This document shows, in pieces, positions 27,043-35,796 of a stretch of DNA of 64,000 nt. Origin of the DNA: Trichomonas vaginalis G3 (taxonomy: Eukaryota; Parabasalia; Trichomonadida; Trichomonadidae); contig NC_067207.1 in assembly GCF_026262505.1 (NCBI RefSeq), forward strand, positions 23,032,082 through 23,096,081. The letters are read 5' to 3'. The notes below the pieces were generated by a model, which had not been told where the DNA came from, searched no databases, and worked only from the letters and a program-made list of their open reading frames with translations. Both the position numbers and the translations under genes were made by a program. Position 1 is the first letter of the stretch. Each line of letters begins with the position of its first letter.

Positions 27043-27477
27043 TTACTTCATTATTCTCACTCTTCTTCTTGGCATTCGTGGTGGAAGTTGTTTCTTGACA
27101 TTTTCAATGAACTGTACATTCTCTTTTGTCTCAACTTCTTTCACTGGTGGGTCAGGATTCTTTGACTCGGTTTGTTTTTCAATGAAATTCACGAACTTTG
27201 CAATAAGCTCTTGGTTCGTTATTGAAAGTACATCTGGCTTCTTTTCTTCTTGTTCTTTTGGTGGCTCAGTTTGTACAGAAGGTTTTATATGGGCTTCGTG
27301 GGCTTCGCCCTTGCCATGCACCTTAATGTTGTCGCTCTCTGCATTCGCTAATGGTACCTTTCTTTTTCTTACATATATTTTACCATCTTTACTCTGACTT
27401 ACGTAATAGAAAGGATGTTGTATTCCTCTGGCGTCATTTAATATAATAGACTCTCGTTCTGATTTTGACAAGCTCAT
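27043..27477 (-). CDS. Small Polinton protein, unknown
   Basis: 144 residues. The N-terminal part resembles that of the small coiled-coil protein at 24686-24922. The middle is a Pro/Glu/Lys-rich linker, and the C-terminus is basic (PPRMPRRRVRIMK). A short palindrome (27300-27310) is read through in frame. It lies just upstream of the capsid gene on the same strand and is divergent from 27523. Confidence 0.6.
   Translation of the reverse strand: MSLSKSERESIILNDARGIQHPFYYVSQSKDGKIYVRKRKVPLANAESDNIKVHGKGEAHEAHIKPSVQTEPPKEQEEKKPDVLSITNQELIAKFVNFIEKQTESKNPDPPVKEVETKENVQFIENVKKQLPPRMPRRRVRIMK
27300..27310. repeat. Short palindrome GGGCTTCGCCC in coding sequence
   Basis: GGGC-TTC-GCCC hairpin preceded by a second GGGCTTCG copy at 27291. 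Part of the dispersed GC-rich palindrome family. Confidence 0.6.
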
Positions 27478-27522
27478 TTTACATCGGTTAAAGTTTTAAT
27501 TTAGTTTTTTATCTACAGTCAA

Positions 27523-27795
27523 ATGACTCAGTCAAATCCTACGGACAAGACCCAAGGTGTCATAGATGTTGAAGCATTGAAGAAAGAAATTCGTGAGCAA
27601 ATTTTATCCGAACTGAAGGAACAAAAACCAGAACAAAAGCCAGAGAGACCAAAGAGAAAACTTAGTGAAAAACAACTTGCTGCATTAGCTGCTGGAAGAC
27701 AAAAGAACCCACGTTTGCTGGCGAAAAAAGCTAGAGAAGAAGCAAAAGCAAAGGAAGAACAAAAAGCTAAAGAAGCTGAAGCAAAGAAAGAGTAA
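27523..27795 (+). CDS. Lys/Glu/Ala-rich small Polinton protein
   Basis: 90 residues, almost entirely charged helix (EALKKEIREQILSELKEQKPEQKPERPKRKLSEKQLAALAAGRQKNPRLLAKKAREEAKAKEEQ). The segment LSEKQLAALAAGRQK resembles a short DNA- or RNA-binding AT-hook/helix motif seen in small viral basic proteins. No firm family. Confidence 0.55.
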   Translation: MTQSNPTDKTQGVIDVEALKKEIREQILSELKEQKPEQKPERPKRKLSEKQLAALAAGRQKNPRLLAKKAREEAKAKEEQKAKEAEAKKE

Positions 27796-27819
27796 ATGGT
27801 TTATTTTTATCCGAATTAA

Positions 27820-28677
27820 ATGTATAGACAAATACCTTTATCTGTTGCGTTCAGTAGTGAAAACCCTGACGTCAAAATAAAGGGGAACAGAGTAACGTTT
27901 AAGTTTCCAACAGACTGGATTGTGAACATAAATGAAGAGAAGTACATTGGCATAACATCTATGTATATAACACGTGCTTTCAGAAAGGTTGACTTTATAC
28001 TTCAAGTCGAGATAGAAAATGACGAACAGTCTTTAAGCGCCCAAAACATTCACATATACAAATACTTTAAGGATGATACAACATTGTTGCAATGTATGAT
28101 TTCATTTAATGAGATGTTCGAGAAAAAGTTCAGCAATGAAGTACAAACTTTACAGCCTTTACGTGAGTTTCTTGCACAACTGAAAGAAGAAGGTAGTCAG
28201 CCACAACTTATAGACTTTCATTATGAATTTAATGAAAATGAAGATGGAACACATGACTGTCAGTTTGTTGTATTCTCACCATTCAATGAAGTCGCTAAAA
28301 AGAAAGAAAATCCATTACGTATAAGATTTCAAATCTCTGAACCCAATGAAGACTTCAAGAATGTTTTCAATTATGATGCAATGCTTCCGAGGAAAAATGA
28401 ATTTTCAAAGATTGTAACACCCGGCATTTGGGATAGAAAGCAAGCTATATTATATTCAAACTTAAGTAAGGGAGTTGAAAATGAGTTCATTGGTCATACA
28501 AGAACATCACCACTTCCTAACCCTAAATACTATAAATTAACTGGCTTCAATCGTGAGTTTTGGATAGACATGTTCTCCACTCATGACCATAACTGCCCAG
28601 TGTTCTTACCTCCAGACCATAAGGACTGTCTCTACATTGAAGCACAACTCTTAAACTCTACCATCGCAGTATTGTAA
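27820..28677 (+). CDS. Polinton protein, beta-rich, possible minor capsid or penton
   Basis: 285 residues without membrane segments. It alternates short strands and turns (VTFKFPTDWIVNINEEKYIGITSMYITRAF...) and ends in LYIEAQLLNSTIAVL. The ending, a final beta strand after CLYIE, is similar in style to the ends of the proteins at 40678-41442 and 43604-44485. A penton or other capsid-associated role is a guess from size and composition. A double hairpin follows its stop codon. Confidence 0.5.
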   Translation: MYRQIPLSVAFSSENPDVKIKGNRVTFKFPTDWIVNINEEKYIGITSMYITRAFRKVDFILQVEIENDEQSLSAQNIHIYKYFKDDTTLLQCMISFNEMFEKKFSNEVQTLQPLREFLAQLKEEGSQPQLIDFHYEFNENEDGTHDCQFVVFSPFNEVAKKKENPLRIRFQISEPNEDFKNVFNYDAMLPRKNEFSKIVTPGIWDRKQAILYSNLSKGVENEFIGHTRTSPLPNPKYYKLTGFNREFWIDMFSTHDHNCPVFLPPDHKDCLYIEAQLLNSTIAVL

Positions 28678-28687
28678 ATGACCACAT

Positions 28688-28712
28688 GGGCTTCGCCCTT
28701 GCCGCTAGCGGC
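28688..28712. repeat. Double palindrome between convergent genes
   Basis: GGGCTTCGCCC (28688-28698) then GCCGCTAGCGGC (28701-28712), 11 bases after a stop codon. It could form two hairpins in the 3' end of the plus-strand transcript. Confidence 0.65.
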
Positions 28713-28758
28713 TTATTTTTATCATGAATGGTCTCATTGCTGACAAAAATAAATGACC

Positions 28759-29865
28759 TCAGAACTTCAACTTACGAATAAAGCTTGTTTTAGTCGTTAT
28801 TGAGAAGTTAAACTTTTCAGCAAAGCAAGGACTAGAAGACTTACATAAGTCAAATCCAATCTCTTGACCGTCATAAAGTGCTTTGTAAAGTTTCATTAAA
28901 CTGAACTCAGAGTCTTTGTCAAATTTTCCTTGCGGAACCATTAAACCTTTATCTTCATCATAGAAACACTGAACAGAGTCAGGAAACATTTCATTAGCGG
29001 TTAAAGCAATAACATCTTGCTTCACGCCTTTCATTCTGCAGTGAAATGCAACTTCATTTAAATCGTTAGTGAGTAAGTCTATGTAGGTCTTCTTTCCACA
29101 AAATATTGACTTGTATGCTAAACTTTGTTTTCCAGGTGTTATTTCTGCGAAGTCGCTATGAAATTGACCAAGGTTTTTACCAATGAGAACTCTTCCATAA
29201 CGTTTCTCAAACTCTTCAGCTAAACGAGGGATATCTTCATTGTAGAGATGCATACTGTCGGTATCGCTATAAAAGATGTCCATTCCTAAGTCTTCAGCAG
29301 TACAGAATACTTCACACATTATTCTCTTCGACATAGATAGAATATTAACACCAAGTGGACAGAAGTTAAAGTGTCTGCAAATGCTTTTCGTTAGCTTGAA
29401 AATAGTTTTATCTGAACCATCCAAACCTTCGAACTTCACTATATGGTTGTAGTTTCTGATGGCATATCTTATAGCATCTTTGTCATCTACTATGGTTATT
29501 TTTGACTCAATAGGAGATAGAATAGTTTTGCCATAAATACTGTTCAGAATGAGCTTTATATTTTCTTGCAAAGGATTTCCTTCTTTCTTATACTTTAACC
29601 TTAACTCAAACAACTTCTTTACTTCATCTCTTATTCTAATATCTCTGTTTCCATCGTAATAGTATCCTTGCAACACTTCACATTTGACACCTTGATATTT
29701 TATGAGGTCTTGTAATGTTATATGGTCAACATACATTAAACAGCAAGTGTTTGAACTTCTGGGAACGTTAAGTTCTGGATTTAGTTCAGGGTCACAAACT
29801 ATTAAAGGAAAGTGTCTATGTATTCCAATCTCTGTTATCTTAATGAGAACAAAGAAGCCAGACAT
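28759..29865 (-). CDS. Polinton type B DNA polymerase, polymerase-domain part
   Basis: 368-residue frame. NSIYGK is polymerase motif B, and YSDTDSMHLYN is motif C with the catalytic DTD. VNILSMSKRIM and the C-terminal thumb-like region with Lys-rich segments fit protein-primed family B polymerases of Polintons. The adjoining minus-strand frame at 30018 carries the exonuclease part. The polymerase copies the element's DNA from a protein primer at its ends. The gene is present in parts, one of the element's interrupted genes. Confidence 0.85.
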   Translation of the reverse strand: MSGFFVLIKITEIGIHRHFPLIVCDPELNPELNVPRSSNTCCLMYVDHITLQDLIKYQGVKCEVLQGYYYDGNRDIRIRDEVKKLFELRLKYKKEGNPLQENIKLILNSIYGKTILSPIESKITIVDDKDAIRYAIRNYNHIVKFEGLDGSDKTIFKLTKSICRHFNFCPLGVNILSMSKRIMCEVFCTAEDLGMDIFYSDTDSMHLYNEDIPRLAEEFEKRYGRVLIGKNLGQFHSDFAEITPGKQSLAYKSIFCGKKTYIDLLTNDLNEVAFHCRMKGVKQDVIALTANEMFPDSVQCFYDEDKGLMVPQGKFDKDSEFSLMKLYKALYDGQEIGFDLCKSSSPCFAEKFNFSITTKTSFIRKLKF

Positions 29866-30017
29866 AAACTTTTCACCAATGGGTTCCTTTTGGTCGTTTG
29901 AATAAATGTCTCATGAGATACTCTGTGCTTAACATCTCATCCTTCAATACTTTTGGAATTCCTTCTAAAGTATAAAGTCTTGCTATAGCGGATGGATATA
30001 ATGAAACAGCGTCGAAA

Positions 30018-31475
30018 TCAGCAATGAGTTTCTTTTCGCTCTTTTGTTTTCATGTTATCTGACAACATACATCTTCCACCTTGAATGCATCTCGAAATAA
30101 ATTCTCTTGGTTTATTTGAGAGGTCATAAAGATTTCCATTCGGGAAGTATACTCTGTTCTCAAATAATTTGTTAGCAATTGAACAAATACTAACGTAGTC
30201 ATAAACGTTTAAATCAAATTCTTTCAATATGTCATTGCGGAACTTAACAAAACCTTCTCTTAAAATTCTTACATCTTGTTTGCAATAAAATGTGCTATAT
30301 TTTTCTAAGTCGAAGTGGTTTTCATCTATTCTGCAACCTTTGATGGAATCTATGTTTTTCATGAACGTATCTGCATCATGGATAAACTTACATGCTTCAG
30401 AAATGACACCAGTTCTGTTGTCATTTGCTAACAAAACACTGCTGTAGTAGTTGTATGGAAATACTTCTTTCGGTCCTGTTTGTAAGTTAAACATAGCAGG
30501 AAATAGTTTAAGCTTCTTATTTATAACACTGTAAGAGTCTTTTATAATAATTGCCCGTCCTTTATATAAACCAGTTATTTGCATTGTTCGTGAACCTTTA
30601 ATGATGGGAGTTCCTTTCACTTCTGTCATGTGTCTTAAGATGAAGTTTATGTCATAACTGAGGTTATGGAAATATATTAAACTCTTGTCAGGAAGTCTTT
30701 CCAAAAATTCTGTTGCACAGTTTTGACCCCAAATACTTTCACTAACTGAACCATCTTCACTGTCATAACAGATGTTAAAAGCTTTATGAAAGCCGTCTGT
30801 GCTACACTCAAAGTCAGCAAAGAAAACGTGCTCAGGAATGAACTTACATTTAGCTTTATTTACTTCTTTTGACTCTGCTTTCTTCTTCAGTTGTACACAA
30901 TACTTTGGAGCATATGTCAAATCTTTAAATGGTGCAAGGTTCTGTTTATATAAGTCAGTCGTATATGTGAAAAGTTCTCCATAAGAAATAGGTTCGAAAT
31001 ATTTGCACTCCCACAATGTTTTCATAACATCCCATAGCGGTGTAGTTCTATCATAACGAACTACATATTTATCTTCTCTCTTTGTATAAATCTTCATCTG
31101 TTTCTCAATGTTCATTCCACCACAAGCTTTGAGAATTTCTATATAGTTGCGAATGAAATATGTTGTCATTGGTAATCTTTCGTTTAGCATGTAGTGGTCT
31201 TCAACAAGAAGTAAGTCAATAGTTCTAACAGTTTCACATTCTTTTGGTATGTATCTCTTTATTTCATTATGTCTTGAGTCATTGAAATAACCAATGGTAA
31301 CATTGAATGCTATACCTGTTGCGTCAGAAATTTCTTGTACTTTACTTTGTGGAAAGTCTCTAACACGAATGACTTCTCTCATGTGGTCAATAGTCTCTCC
31401 ATCTACTTCAGCCTGAATGCAAGCATAAACGAAACAATTGTCTTCTGTCATAAGTGTTGCAGTTCTTTTGTTCAT
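30018..31475 (-). CDS. Type B DNA polymerase, N-terminal and exonuclease part
   Basis: 485-residue frame from ATG at 31475. The 3'-5' exonuclease motifs are visible: HVFFADFECSTDG (Exo I, DxE type), YFHNLSYDINFIL (Exo II, NxxYD), and YCKQDVRIL (Exo III, YxxxD). The upstream 200 residues are the N-terminal domain that in related polymerases precedes the proofreading domain. It sits immediately upstream, on the same strand, of the polymerase-domain part. Confidence 0.85.
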   Translation of the reverse strand: MNKRTATLMTEDNCFVYACIQAEVDGETIDHMREVIRVRDFPQSKVQEISDATGIAFNVTIGYFNDSRHNEIKRYIPKECETVRTIDLLLVEDHYMLNERLPMTTYFIRNYIEILKACGGMNIEKQMKIYTKREDKYVVRYDRTTPLWDVMKTLWECKYFEPISYGELFTYTTDLYKQNLAPFKDLTYAPKYCVQLKKKAESKEVNKAKCKFIPEHVFFADFECSTDGFHKAFNICYDSEDGSVSESIWGQNCATEFLERLPDKSLIYFHNLSYDINFILRHMTEVKGTPIIKGSRTMQITGLYKGRAIIIKDSYSVINKKLKLFPAMFNLQTGPKEVFPYNYYSSVLLANDNRTGVISEACKFIHDADTFMKNIDSIKGCRIDENHFDLEKYSTFYCKQDVRILREGFVKFRNDILKEFDLNVYDYVSICSIANKLFENRVYFPNGNLYDLSNKPREFISRCIQGGRCMLSDNMKTKERKETHC

Positions 31476-31503
31476 TCATTGAAGATTTGGTAGCGTTCAA
31501 GAT

Positions 31504-31740
31504 TTATAGGTAATGTGCAAAGATACTTCCAGAACTGACCGCTTCTCTTCTTATAAAACTTCTTTCACCATTATCTTTTCCAAAGCTTTCTATAAGTGCT
31601 GGGTTTCCTGTTTGCTTAAGAGCTTCCAAAATGGCTTTCTGGTCATTTGTCAGTGTGCTTTCATCTCTATATGGTCTCTTTTTTGGTTTGCCTTTCTTTA
31701 CATCTGACATCGTTAAGCCTTCATATTCTGTTAAAATCAT
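31504..31740 (-). CDS. Small basic Polinton protein, unknown
   Basis: 78 residues (or 68 from a second ATG at 31710). Lys/Arg-rich start (VKKGKPKKRPYRDEST), then a helix NDQKAILEALKQTGNPALIESF. Its 5' end overlaps the end of the next small gene upstream. No family recognised. Confidence 0.5.
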   Translation of the reverse strand: MILTEYEGLTMSDVKKGKPKKRPYRDESTLTNDQKAILEALKQTGNPALIESFGKDNGERSFIRREAVSSGSIFAHYL

Positions 31741-31930
31741 ACATCTTTATTTCGGTAAGATTCTTTATGTTTGTCAAGAAGAAGTCATAGTGCATTTCAA
31801 CAATACCTGCAGCATTTGCTTCTATCTCTGATATAAAGTTCTCCTTCAAGAGCTGATGTAGTAGTGTTCCAATATTATTGAGGTTTAACGTAGAACATTC
31901 ATACTTTCCACCAAGTTTATAACATACCAT
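31721..31930 (-). CDS. Small Polinton protein, unknown
   Basis: 69 residues (MVCYKLGGKYECSTLNLNNIGTLL...), helical, no recognised domain. It overlaps the following gene by about 20 bases, an arrangement typical of compact virus-like elements. Confidence 0.45.
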   Translation of the reverse strand: MVCYKLGGKYECSTLNLNNIGTLLHQLLKENFISEIEANAAGIVEMHYDFFLTNIKNLTEIKMYDFNRI

Positions 31931-32276
31931 CCATCTCTGTTGCGAGTTTATTTTAATCTTTCTCTAAGAGTCTCATGAAAACCTTACCGAAATGTTTGTG
32001 TAAGTAGTCTCTGTTTGGTTCATCTAAAGCTTCGATGTTAAAGTCAATGAGTCTATTGCCTGACTTCACATTTCTCTTCCTATTCTCTTCATCTTTCTTT
32101 AACCATCTCTCACCTTCTTTTGGTTTGTCGTCAATGGAACGAATGACATCGTTAGCTTTGCGAACTTGTTCTATAGCGCTCTTAACATCTCTCTTCTCTG
32201 TTGTTTCAGTGTGTCGTCTCTTCTTCTTGTTTCACCAACGTTTGCATTTGTTATGTCAAACATTTCTCTTCTTACT

Positions 32277-32675
32277 TCATGTGGTAGCAGCTCTTCTTGT
32301 TTCACCAACGTTTGCATTTGTTATGTCAAACATCTCTTGACGAACGTCATGTGAAAGAGCTTTACGAGTATGACCAACGTTTGCATTTGTTATGTCAAAC
32401 ATTTCTCTTCTTACTTCATGAGGTATTGAACGTCTATGATATAAGTCAATAGCAACGTCATTTAAAGGAAATGCTCTTGCATGGACTTCGTCCTCGCCGC
32501 GTTGCGGCTTTATGAACTCATGAATTCTATCATAAGTTATTTCACCATTATAGTCATTGAGGATGTCAGCGAGTGCCTTTTTGTTTGTTGTGTAATGCTT
32601 TGCAACATCTATATTAGCTTCTGTAAGAAGTTGTTTTATTTCCGAGTGTTCTAACTTAGACAACTTCCGATACAT
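32277..32675 (-). CDS. Polinton protein with ~24-residue repeats, part
   Basis: 132-residue frame. A helical N-terminal domain (MYRKLSKLEHSEIKQLLTEA...) leads to repeats of the motif REMFDITNANVG. The word ACCAACGTTTGCATTTGTTA recurs near 32233, 32303 and 32372 on the plus strand, so the repeats are recent at DNA level. A GC-rich double palindrome (32483-32508) is read through in frame as QRGEDEVHA. Further charged coding-like sequence on the same strand lies below it to about 31953. No family recognised. Confidence 0.5.
   Translation of the reverse strand: MYRKLSKLEHSEIKQLLTEANIDVAKHYTTNKKALADILNDYNGEITYDRIHEFIKPQRGEDEVHARAFPLNDVAIDLYHRRSIPHEVRREMFDITNANVGHTRKALSHDVRQEMFDITNANVGETRRAATT
32483..32508. 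repeat. Double palindrome inside a Polinton gene
   Basis: GGACTTCGTCC (32483-32493) then GCCGCGTTGCGGC (32496-32508). Same two-hairpin layout as at 28688 but with different paired bases. Confidence 0.65.
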
Positions 32676-32765
32676 CTTTAGTAGGAAATAAAAAAATATT
32701 TTTTGAAAAAATTAGATTAGATTTTTTTAAGTTATTTTTCAAAATAATTTAATATTTTTATTTTA

Positions 32766-33239
32766 ATGAAACACATGCAAGATTGCAAGTTCTTTTCATA
32801 CAATGCTCTCGCTACTGCCATCAAGAATGAGTTCAATGGTGCTTCAAACGTTAATGTTATCTTTAACAAGAAGTTTGTGAAAGAATCTAAGTTCGGTCAG
32901 TATGTCAGGCCATTAGCTATCGTCATTGACCGCAAACGTTATACTTCACAAGAGTTAGCAGTAGTTTTGAAACAAAAGAGTTTCTTCGTGAATGTCAAAG
33001 ATACTCATTATACTATTATAAAGAACTCCAACATTGACTTCTTCAGTATTGCTATGAATCTTTCCGAACAGAAAGAATATAAGAAGGGTGAAACAAATGT
33101 GAAATATTATCCTTCATCTCTGAAGACAATAACGAACAAAGATGTCATACAGAAATTCTTACCAAAGGTTGAAGAAGCTTCTATTGACATTGACGAAGAA
33201 AGTGAAATGGTTGAAGAAATTGACCCTGACGTCATTTAA
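32766..33239 (+). CDS. Polinton protein, unknown (157 aa)
   Basis: 157 residues, basic N-terminal two thirds (YNALATAIKNEFNGASNVNVIFNKKFVKESKFGQYVRP...) and an acidic end (DIDEESEMVEEIDPDVI). Preceded by a very AT-rich leader. The basic/acidic split resembles small nucleic-acid-binding proteins, but no family was recognised. Confidence 0.55.
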   Translation: MKHMQDCKFFSYNALATAIKNEFNGASNVNVIFNKKFVKESKFGQYVRPLAIVIDRKRYTSQELAVVLKQKSFFVNVKDTHYTIIKNSNIDFFSIAMNLSEQKEYKKGETNVKYYPSSLKTITNKDVIQKFLPKVEEASIDIDEESEMVEEIDPDVI

Positions 33240-33256
33240 GCAAAAATATATTTTTT

Positions 33257-34081
33257 TTATTCTTCCTCTTTGAAGTTATCGAAATACTCTGTTATTTTTT
33301 CCTTTAACAATGTTAAGTCTTCTTTGAATGTAAGTATTGTGCAACCTTTGATGTCATAGTGTGTTTGAGGAAGAGTATTTTTGACAATTTCTTTTATTTG
33401 CTCATTCGGTGTCATTGAAATCGGTAAGTTTTCACGATAGAACCAATTTCTGTCAGATTTGTAAATCTTAGCAAGGTCATAAAAGCTCTTGTTGTTTCTT
33501 CTGACTAAATGCAACATAACCATATCTTTATCTTCTTCATTTTCCATCTCTTCAGTATAAATCATATACTTATAGTTCTTTTCCTTTCCTTTTGGTACCG
33601 AACGTGGTATTCTTTTCTGTATGTTTTTGTCTTTTGCTTCAATGACTTCATCTTTTGCTTGAAGTTTCTTTTCCATCTCTTCACGTTCTTGTCTATGAAT
33701 TTCGTCAAGAAGTTTACAAACATACCATGAATAGCGAGCTGAAGCCCATTGTGCCACATTATTTACGAGAAGTCTATGAACATAATATCCTCTTAAATTT
33801 ATTGGCAAATTTTTACGATTTTCATGTGTTTTATGCAAGGCCGAGAATTCTCGGTCTAGAGAAATTTCACTCAAAAGTTCTTGTGTGCTTTGGTTTTTGA
33901 ACCAGTCGTCTGCGTGTTTAGTATCTGGAGCAAAACATGCTGTCAAAATACTTTGCATTTGGTACATATCGTCTTTGACCGAACGAATGAGACGGAGTTG
34001 TTTGTTAAACTGAACCCACTCATATTCTTCATTTATAGCTTCATGAACGATAGCAGTTGTTGTGTTCTCTGATGTTGACAT
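33257..34081 (-). CDS. KilA-N domain protein 1 of the Polinton
   Basis: 274 residues from ATG at 34081. The KilA-N fold, a DNA-binding domain common in large DNA viruses and phages, is seen from about residue 15 to 130, with the characteristic end GYYVHRLLVNNVAQWASARYSWYVCKLLDEIHR. A coiled coil (REEMEKKLQAKDEVIEAKDKNIQK) and a C-terminal domain with KYMIYTEEMENEEDKDMVMLHLVRRN follow, resembling the T5orf172/Bro-type C-domains paired with KilA-N. A probable transcription or replication regulator. A near palindrome lies at 33839-33856. The promoter has TTTTGTATGTAA nine bases upstream. Confidence 0.8.
   Translation of the reverse strand: MSTSENTTTAIVHEAINEEYEWVQFNKQLRLIRSVKDDMYQMQSILTACFAPDTKHADDWFKNQSTQELLSEISLDREFSALHKTHENRKNLPINLRGYYVHRLLVNNVAQWASARYSWYVCKLLDEIHRQEREEMEKKLQAKDEVIEAKDKNIQKRIPRSVPKGKEKNYKYMIYTEEMENEEDKDMVMLHLVRRNNKSFYDLAKIYKSDRNWFYRENLPISMTPNEQIKEIVKNTLPQTHYDIKGCTILTFKEDLTLLKEKITEYFDNFKEEE
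33839..33856. repeat. Near-perfect palindrome in KilA-N gene 1
   Basis: CCGAGAATTCTCGG (33841-33854) is a perfect 14-bp dyad with partial extension on both sides. It is in frame, read as LDREFSAL. The copy of this stretch in the upstream spacer (34157-34213) lacks the dyad. Confidence 0.55.
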
Positions 34082-34089
34082 TACTGTTC

Positions 34090-34101
34090 TTACATACAAA
34101 A
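34090..34101 (-). promoter_or_regulatory. Shared promoter word of KilA-N gene 1
   Basis: TTTTGTATGTAA on the minus strand, nine bases before the ATG, followed by GAACAGTA. The same word at the same distance precedes KilA-N gene 2, and a close form precedes the decayed KilA-N start at 48769. Confidence 0.6.
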
Positions 34102-34156
34102 TAAAAAAATAAAAAAAAATAAAATTAGCGTTATTTTTTCTATCTTAAGGAAATTC

Positions 34157-34213
34157 ACGATTTTCATGAGTTTTATGCAAGACCGAAAAAAGTCTGTCTA
34201 GAGAAATTTCACT
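34157..34213. repeat. Non-coding partial copy of a KilA-N gene segment
   Basis: 57 bases matching 33815-33871 inside KilA-N gene 1 in the same orientation, with the differences concentrated where the gene has its palindrome. It sits about 75 bases upstream of the gene's own start codon. Confidence 0.75.
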
Positions 34214-34365
34214 GTTTTCATGAGTTTTAGGCGACCAGGGTTTTTTTACTTACTCGCTGTTCTTCACTGTTTTCATACGGAATCTCATTCCTCGGTTTTT
34301 TCGAGGGTAGCAAGCATATGAGGAAATTCATGAAATTTGGTCATTTTTCAGCAAAAATAATGTTT

Positions 34366-34592
34366 CGGTGAAGAGGTGAGATTTCACCTGTTTTTTCACC
34401 TCTTTTTTCACCTCTTGAATTTTCATGATTTCATCGTACATGTTTTGTCAAGACTTCTTCGTATATGTTTTGTCAAGATTTCATCGTACATGTTTTGTCA
34501 AAACTTCTTCGTAATGAGCGTAAATGACCCAAAAATATATTTTAGGTGAAGAGGTGAGATTTCACCTCTTTTTTCACCTGTTTTTTCACCTC
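34366..34592. repeat. Two GGTGA modules flanking a degenerate 25-bp array
   Basis: Modules at 34366-34414 and 34545-34592, each with the layout AGGTGA, AGGTGA, TCACCT, TCACCT, TCACCTC separated by T-rich spacers, preceded by CAAAAATAT/AATGTTT and followed (in the first) by TTGAATTTTCATGA. Between them, about 34437-34515, are three to four diverged copies of the unit ATGTTTTGTCAAGACTTC. The second lies just past the stop codon of the gene at 34600. Confidence 0.8.
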
Positions 34593-34599
34593 AGTTATT

Positions 34600-35514
34600 T
34601 TATAAGCGTTTTACATGAATTGTATGATGTATATTTGAAATCCTAAACAATTTCGTAGCTTCTATTTCTTCTGTCAGTACATCGAATGTTTTAACGATAC
34701 CGAAAGTTTCTTTATACTTCTTCTTGACATCTGAAAGAAGGAAATCGTCAGCTGTTGGATAGTTTTTGTTTAGAAATGCTAACATGTCCATTTTATTTTC
34801 TGCTGGCTTTTCTGCTTCTTTCTTTAAATCTGCATAGTCGTTTCGCATACGTTCTATCTCTTTGACGGAGTAGTTATATTTCCTCATTGCTGCTTTACAT
34901 TTTGAACATTGCGGGTTCATTTTTGCATTGTACATTGAAATCTTACCTGCTAGTATGACTAAGGCGTCAATGGTTTTCTTTAACTCAAAAGTTGCGGGTT
35001 TTATCTGTTCATTCCATACTTTACCTCTTCTATCTTTATCTCTTATCTGCCATACACATTTTGCAACTAACGAAACAAAGTTGTCGTAGGTCTTAAACTC
35101 CCCAGATTTGTATATGTCAGAGATGTTCTTATATACCATATCGCAATCTTTGTCCATGACTTTGTGGTTGCAATGAAATCCAAGAAACTCATAGTTTACC
35201 TTTCGTATGAACTTCTTTATTTCTACTGAGTCAGTCAGTCCGACTTCTATTTCATCGAATTCTGGAATAGTGAGTTTTTGTTGTTGGATTTCAGGAAGTT
35301 TAGGTAGATGGTCAATAATATCCTGCATGTCGTAAAGATACTGTTCATTTTGTTCATCTTTCGCACAACAGTCCAAAGTACTTGTTAAAAGTTCTTGCTT
35401 TATCTTCTGGATTTCTGTTTCGAAAGTATATGAAGAAGGAATGAAGCTTTTCATTTCTACTAACATTGACGTAGGATTCATGACTAACGAGTTTGGTGAA
35501 GTTGTTGCTAACAT
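34600..35514 (-). CDS. Polinton protein with zinc-ribbon-like cysteines, unknown
   Basis: 304 residues from ATG at 35514 (the frame is open further upstream, but that part is low-complexity and overlaps repeats). Mostly helical, with HCNHKVMDKDCDM and PQCSKCKAAM giving four to six Cys/His that could bind zinc, then a coiled coil (KEIERMRNDYADLKKEAEK). It lies between two KilA-N genes on the same strand and shares an A-rich leader with TTACAATA. No family recognised. Confidence 0.55.
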   Translation of the reverse strand: MLATTSPNSLVMNPTSMLVEMKSFIPSSYTFETEIQKIKQELLTSTLDCCAKDEQNEQYLYDMQDIIDHLPKLPEIQQQKLTIPEFDEIEVGLTDSVEIKKFIRKVNYEFLGFHCNHKVMDKDCDMVYKNISDIYKSGEFKTYDNFVSLVAKCVWQIRDKDRRGKVWNEQIKPATFELKKTIDALVILAGKISMYNAKMNPQCSKCKAAMRKYNYSVKEIERMRNDYADLKKEAEKPAENKMDMLAFLNKNYPTADDFLLSDVKKKYKETFGIVKTFDVLTEEIEATKLFRISNIHHTIHVKRL

Positions 35515-35597
35515 GTTCTTACAATAAAAATAAAAAAATATTTTTTTAAAAAAACCAACTTTATTTTTTATTTCGGGAAAACTCATGACAAATTCAA

Positions 35598-35764
35598 GAG
35601 GGTAGAAAACGGGGTAGAAAACGGGGTAGATATACCCTTCTACCCTAAAATATATTTTTGCCGAGTTCAGCAACAAATTCAAGAGTTTTGTGTGTTTTCT
35701 ACGATGGTAGAAATGAGGGTGAAAAAACAGGTGAAAAAAGAGGTGAAATCTCACCTCTTCACCT
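35598..35764. repeat. GGTAGA-type and GGTGA-type modules side by side
   Basis: 35598-35645 has three GGTAGA words in direct orientation, then TACCC and TCTACCC inverted, then TAAAATATATTTTTG. 35715-35764 has the same layout with GGTGA/TCACC in every place and the same following TAAAATATATTTTTG. A lone GGTAGA precedes the second module. The swap of the word at all five places in one module is the key observation. Confidence 0.85.
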
Positions 35765-35796
35765 AAAATATATTTTTGTCGAAAAAAATGGTTCAT

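Noticed and set aside
32035-32354. Plus-strand frames rich in Leu and Phe
   Set aside because: They are the opposite-strand reading of the repeated REMFDITNANVG gene region.
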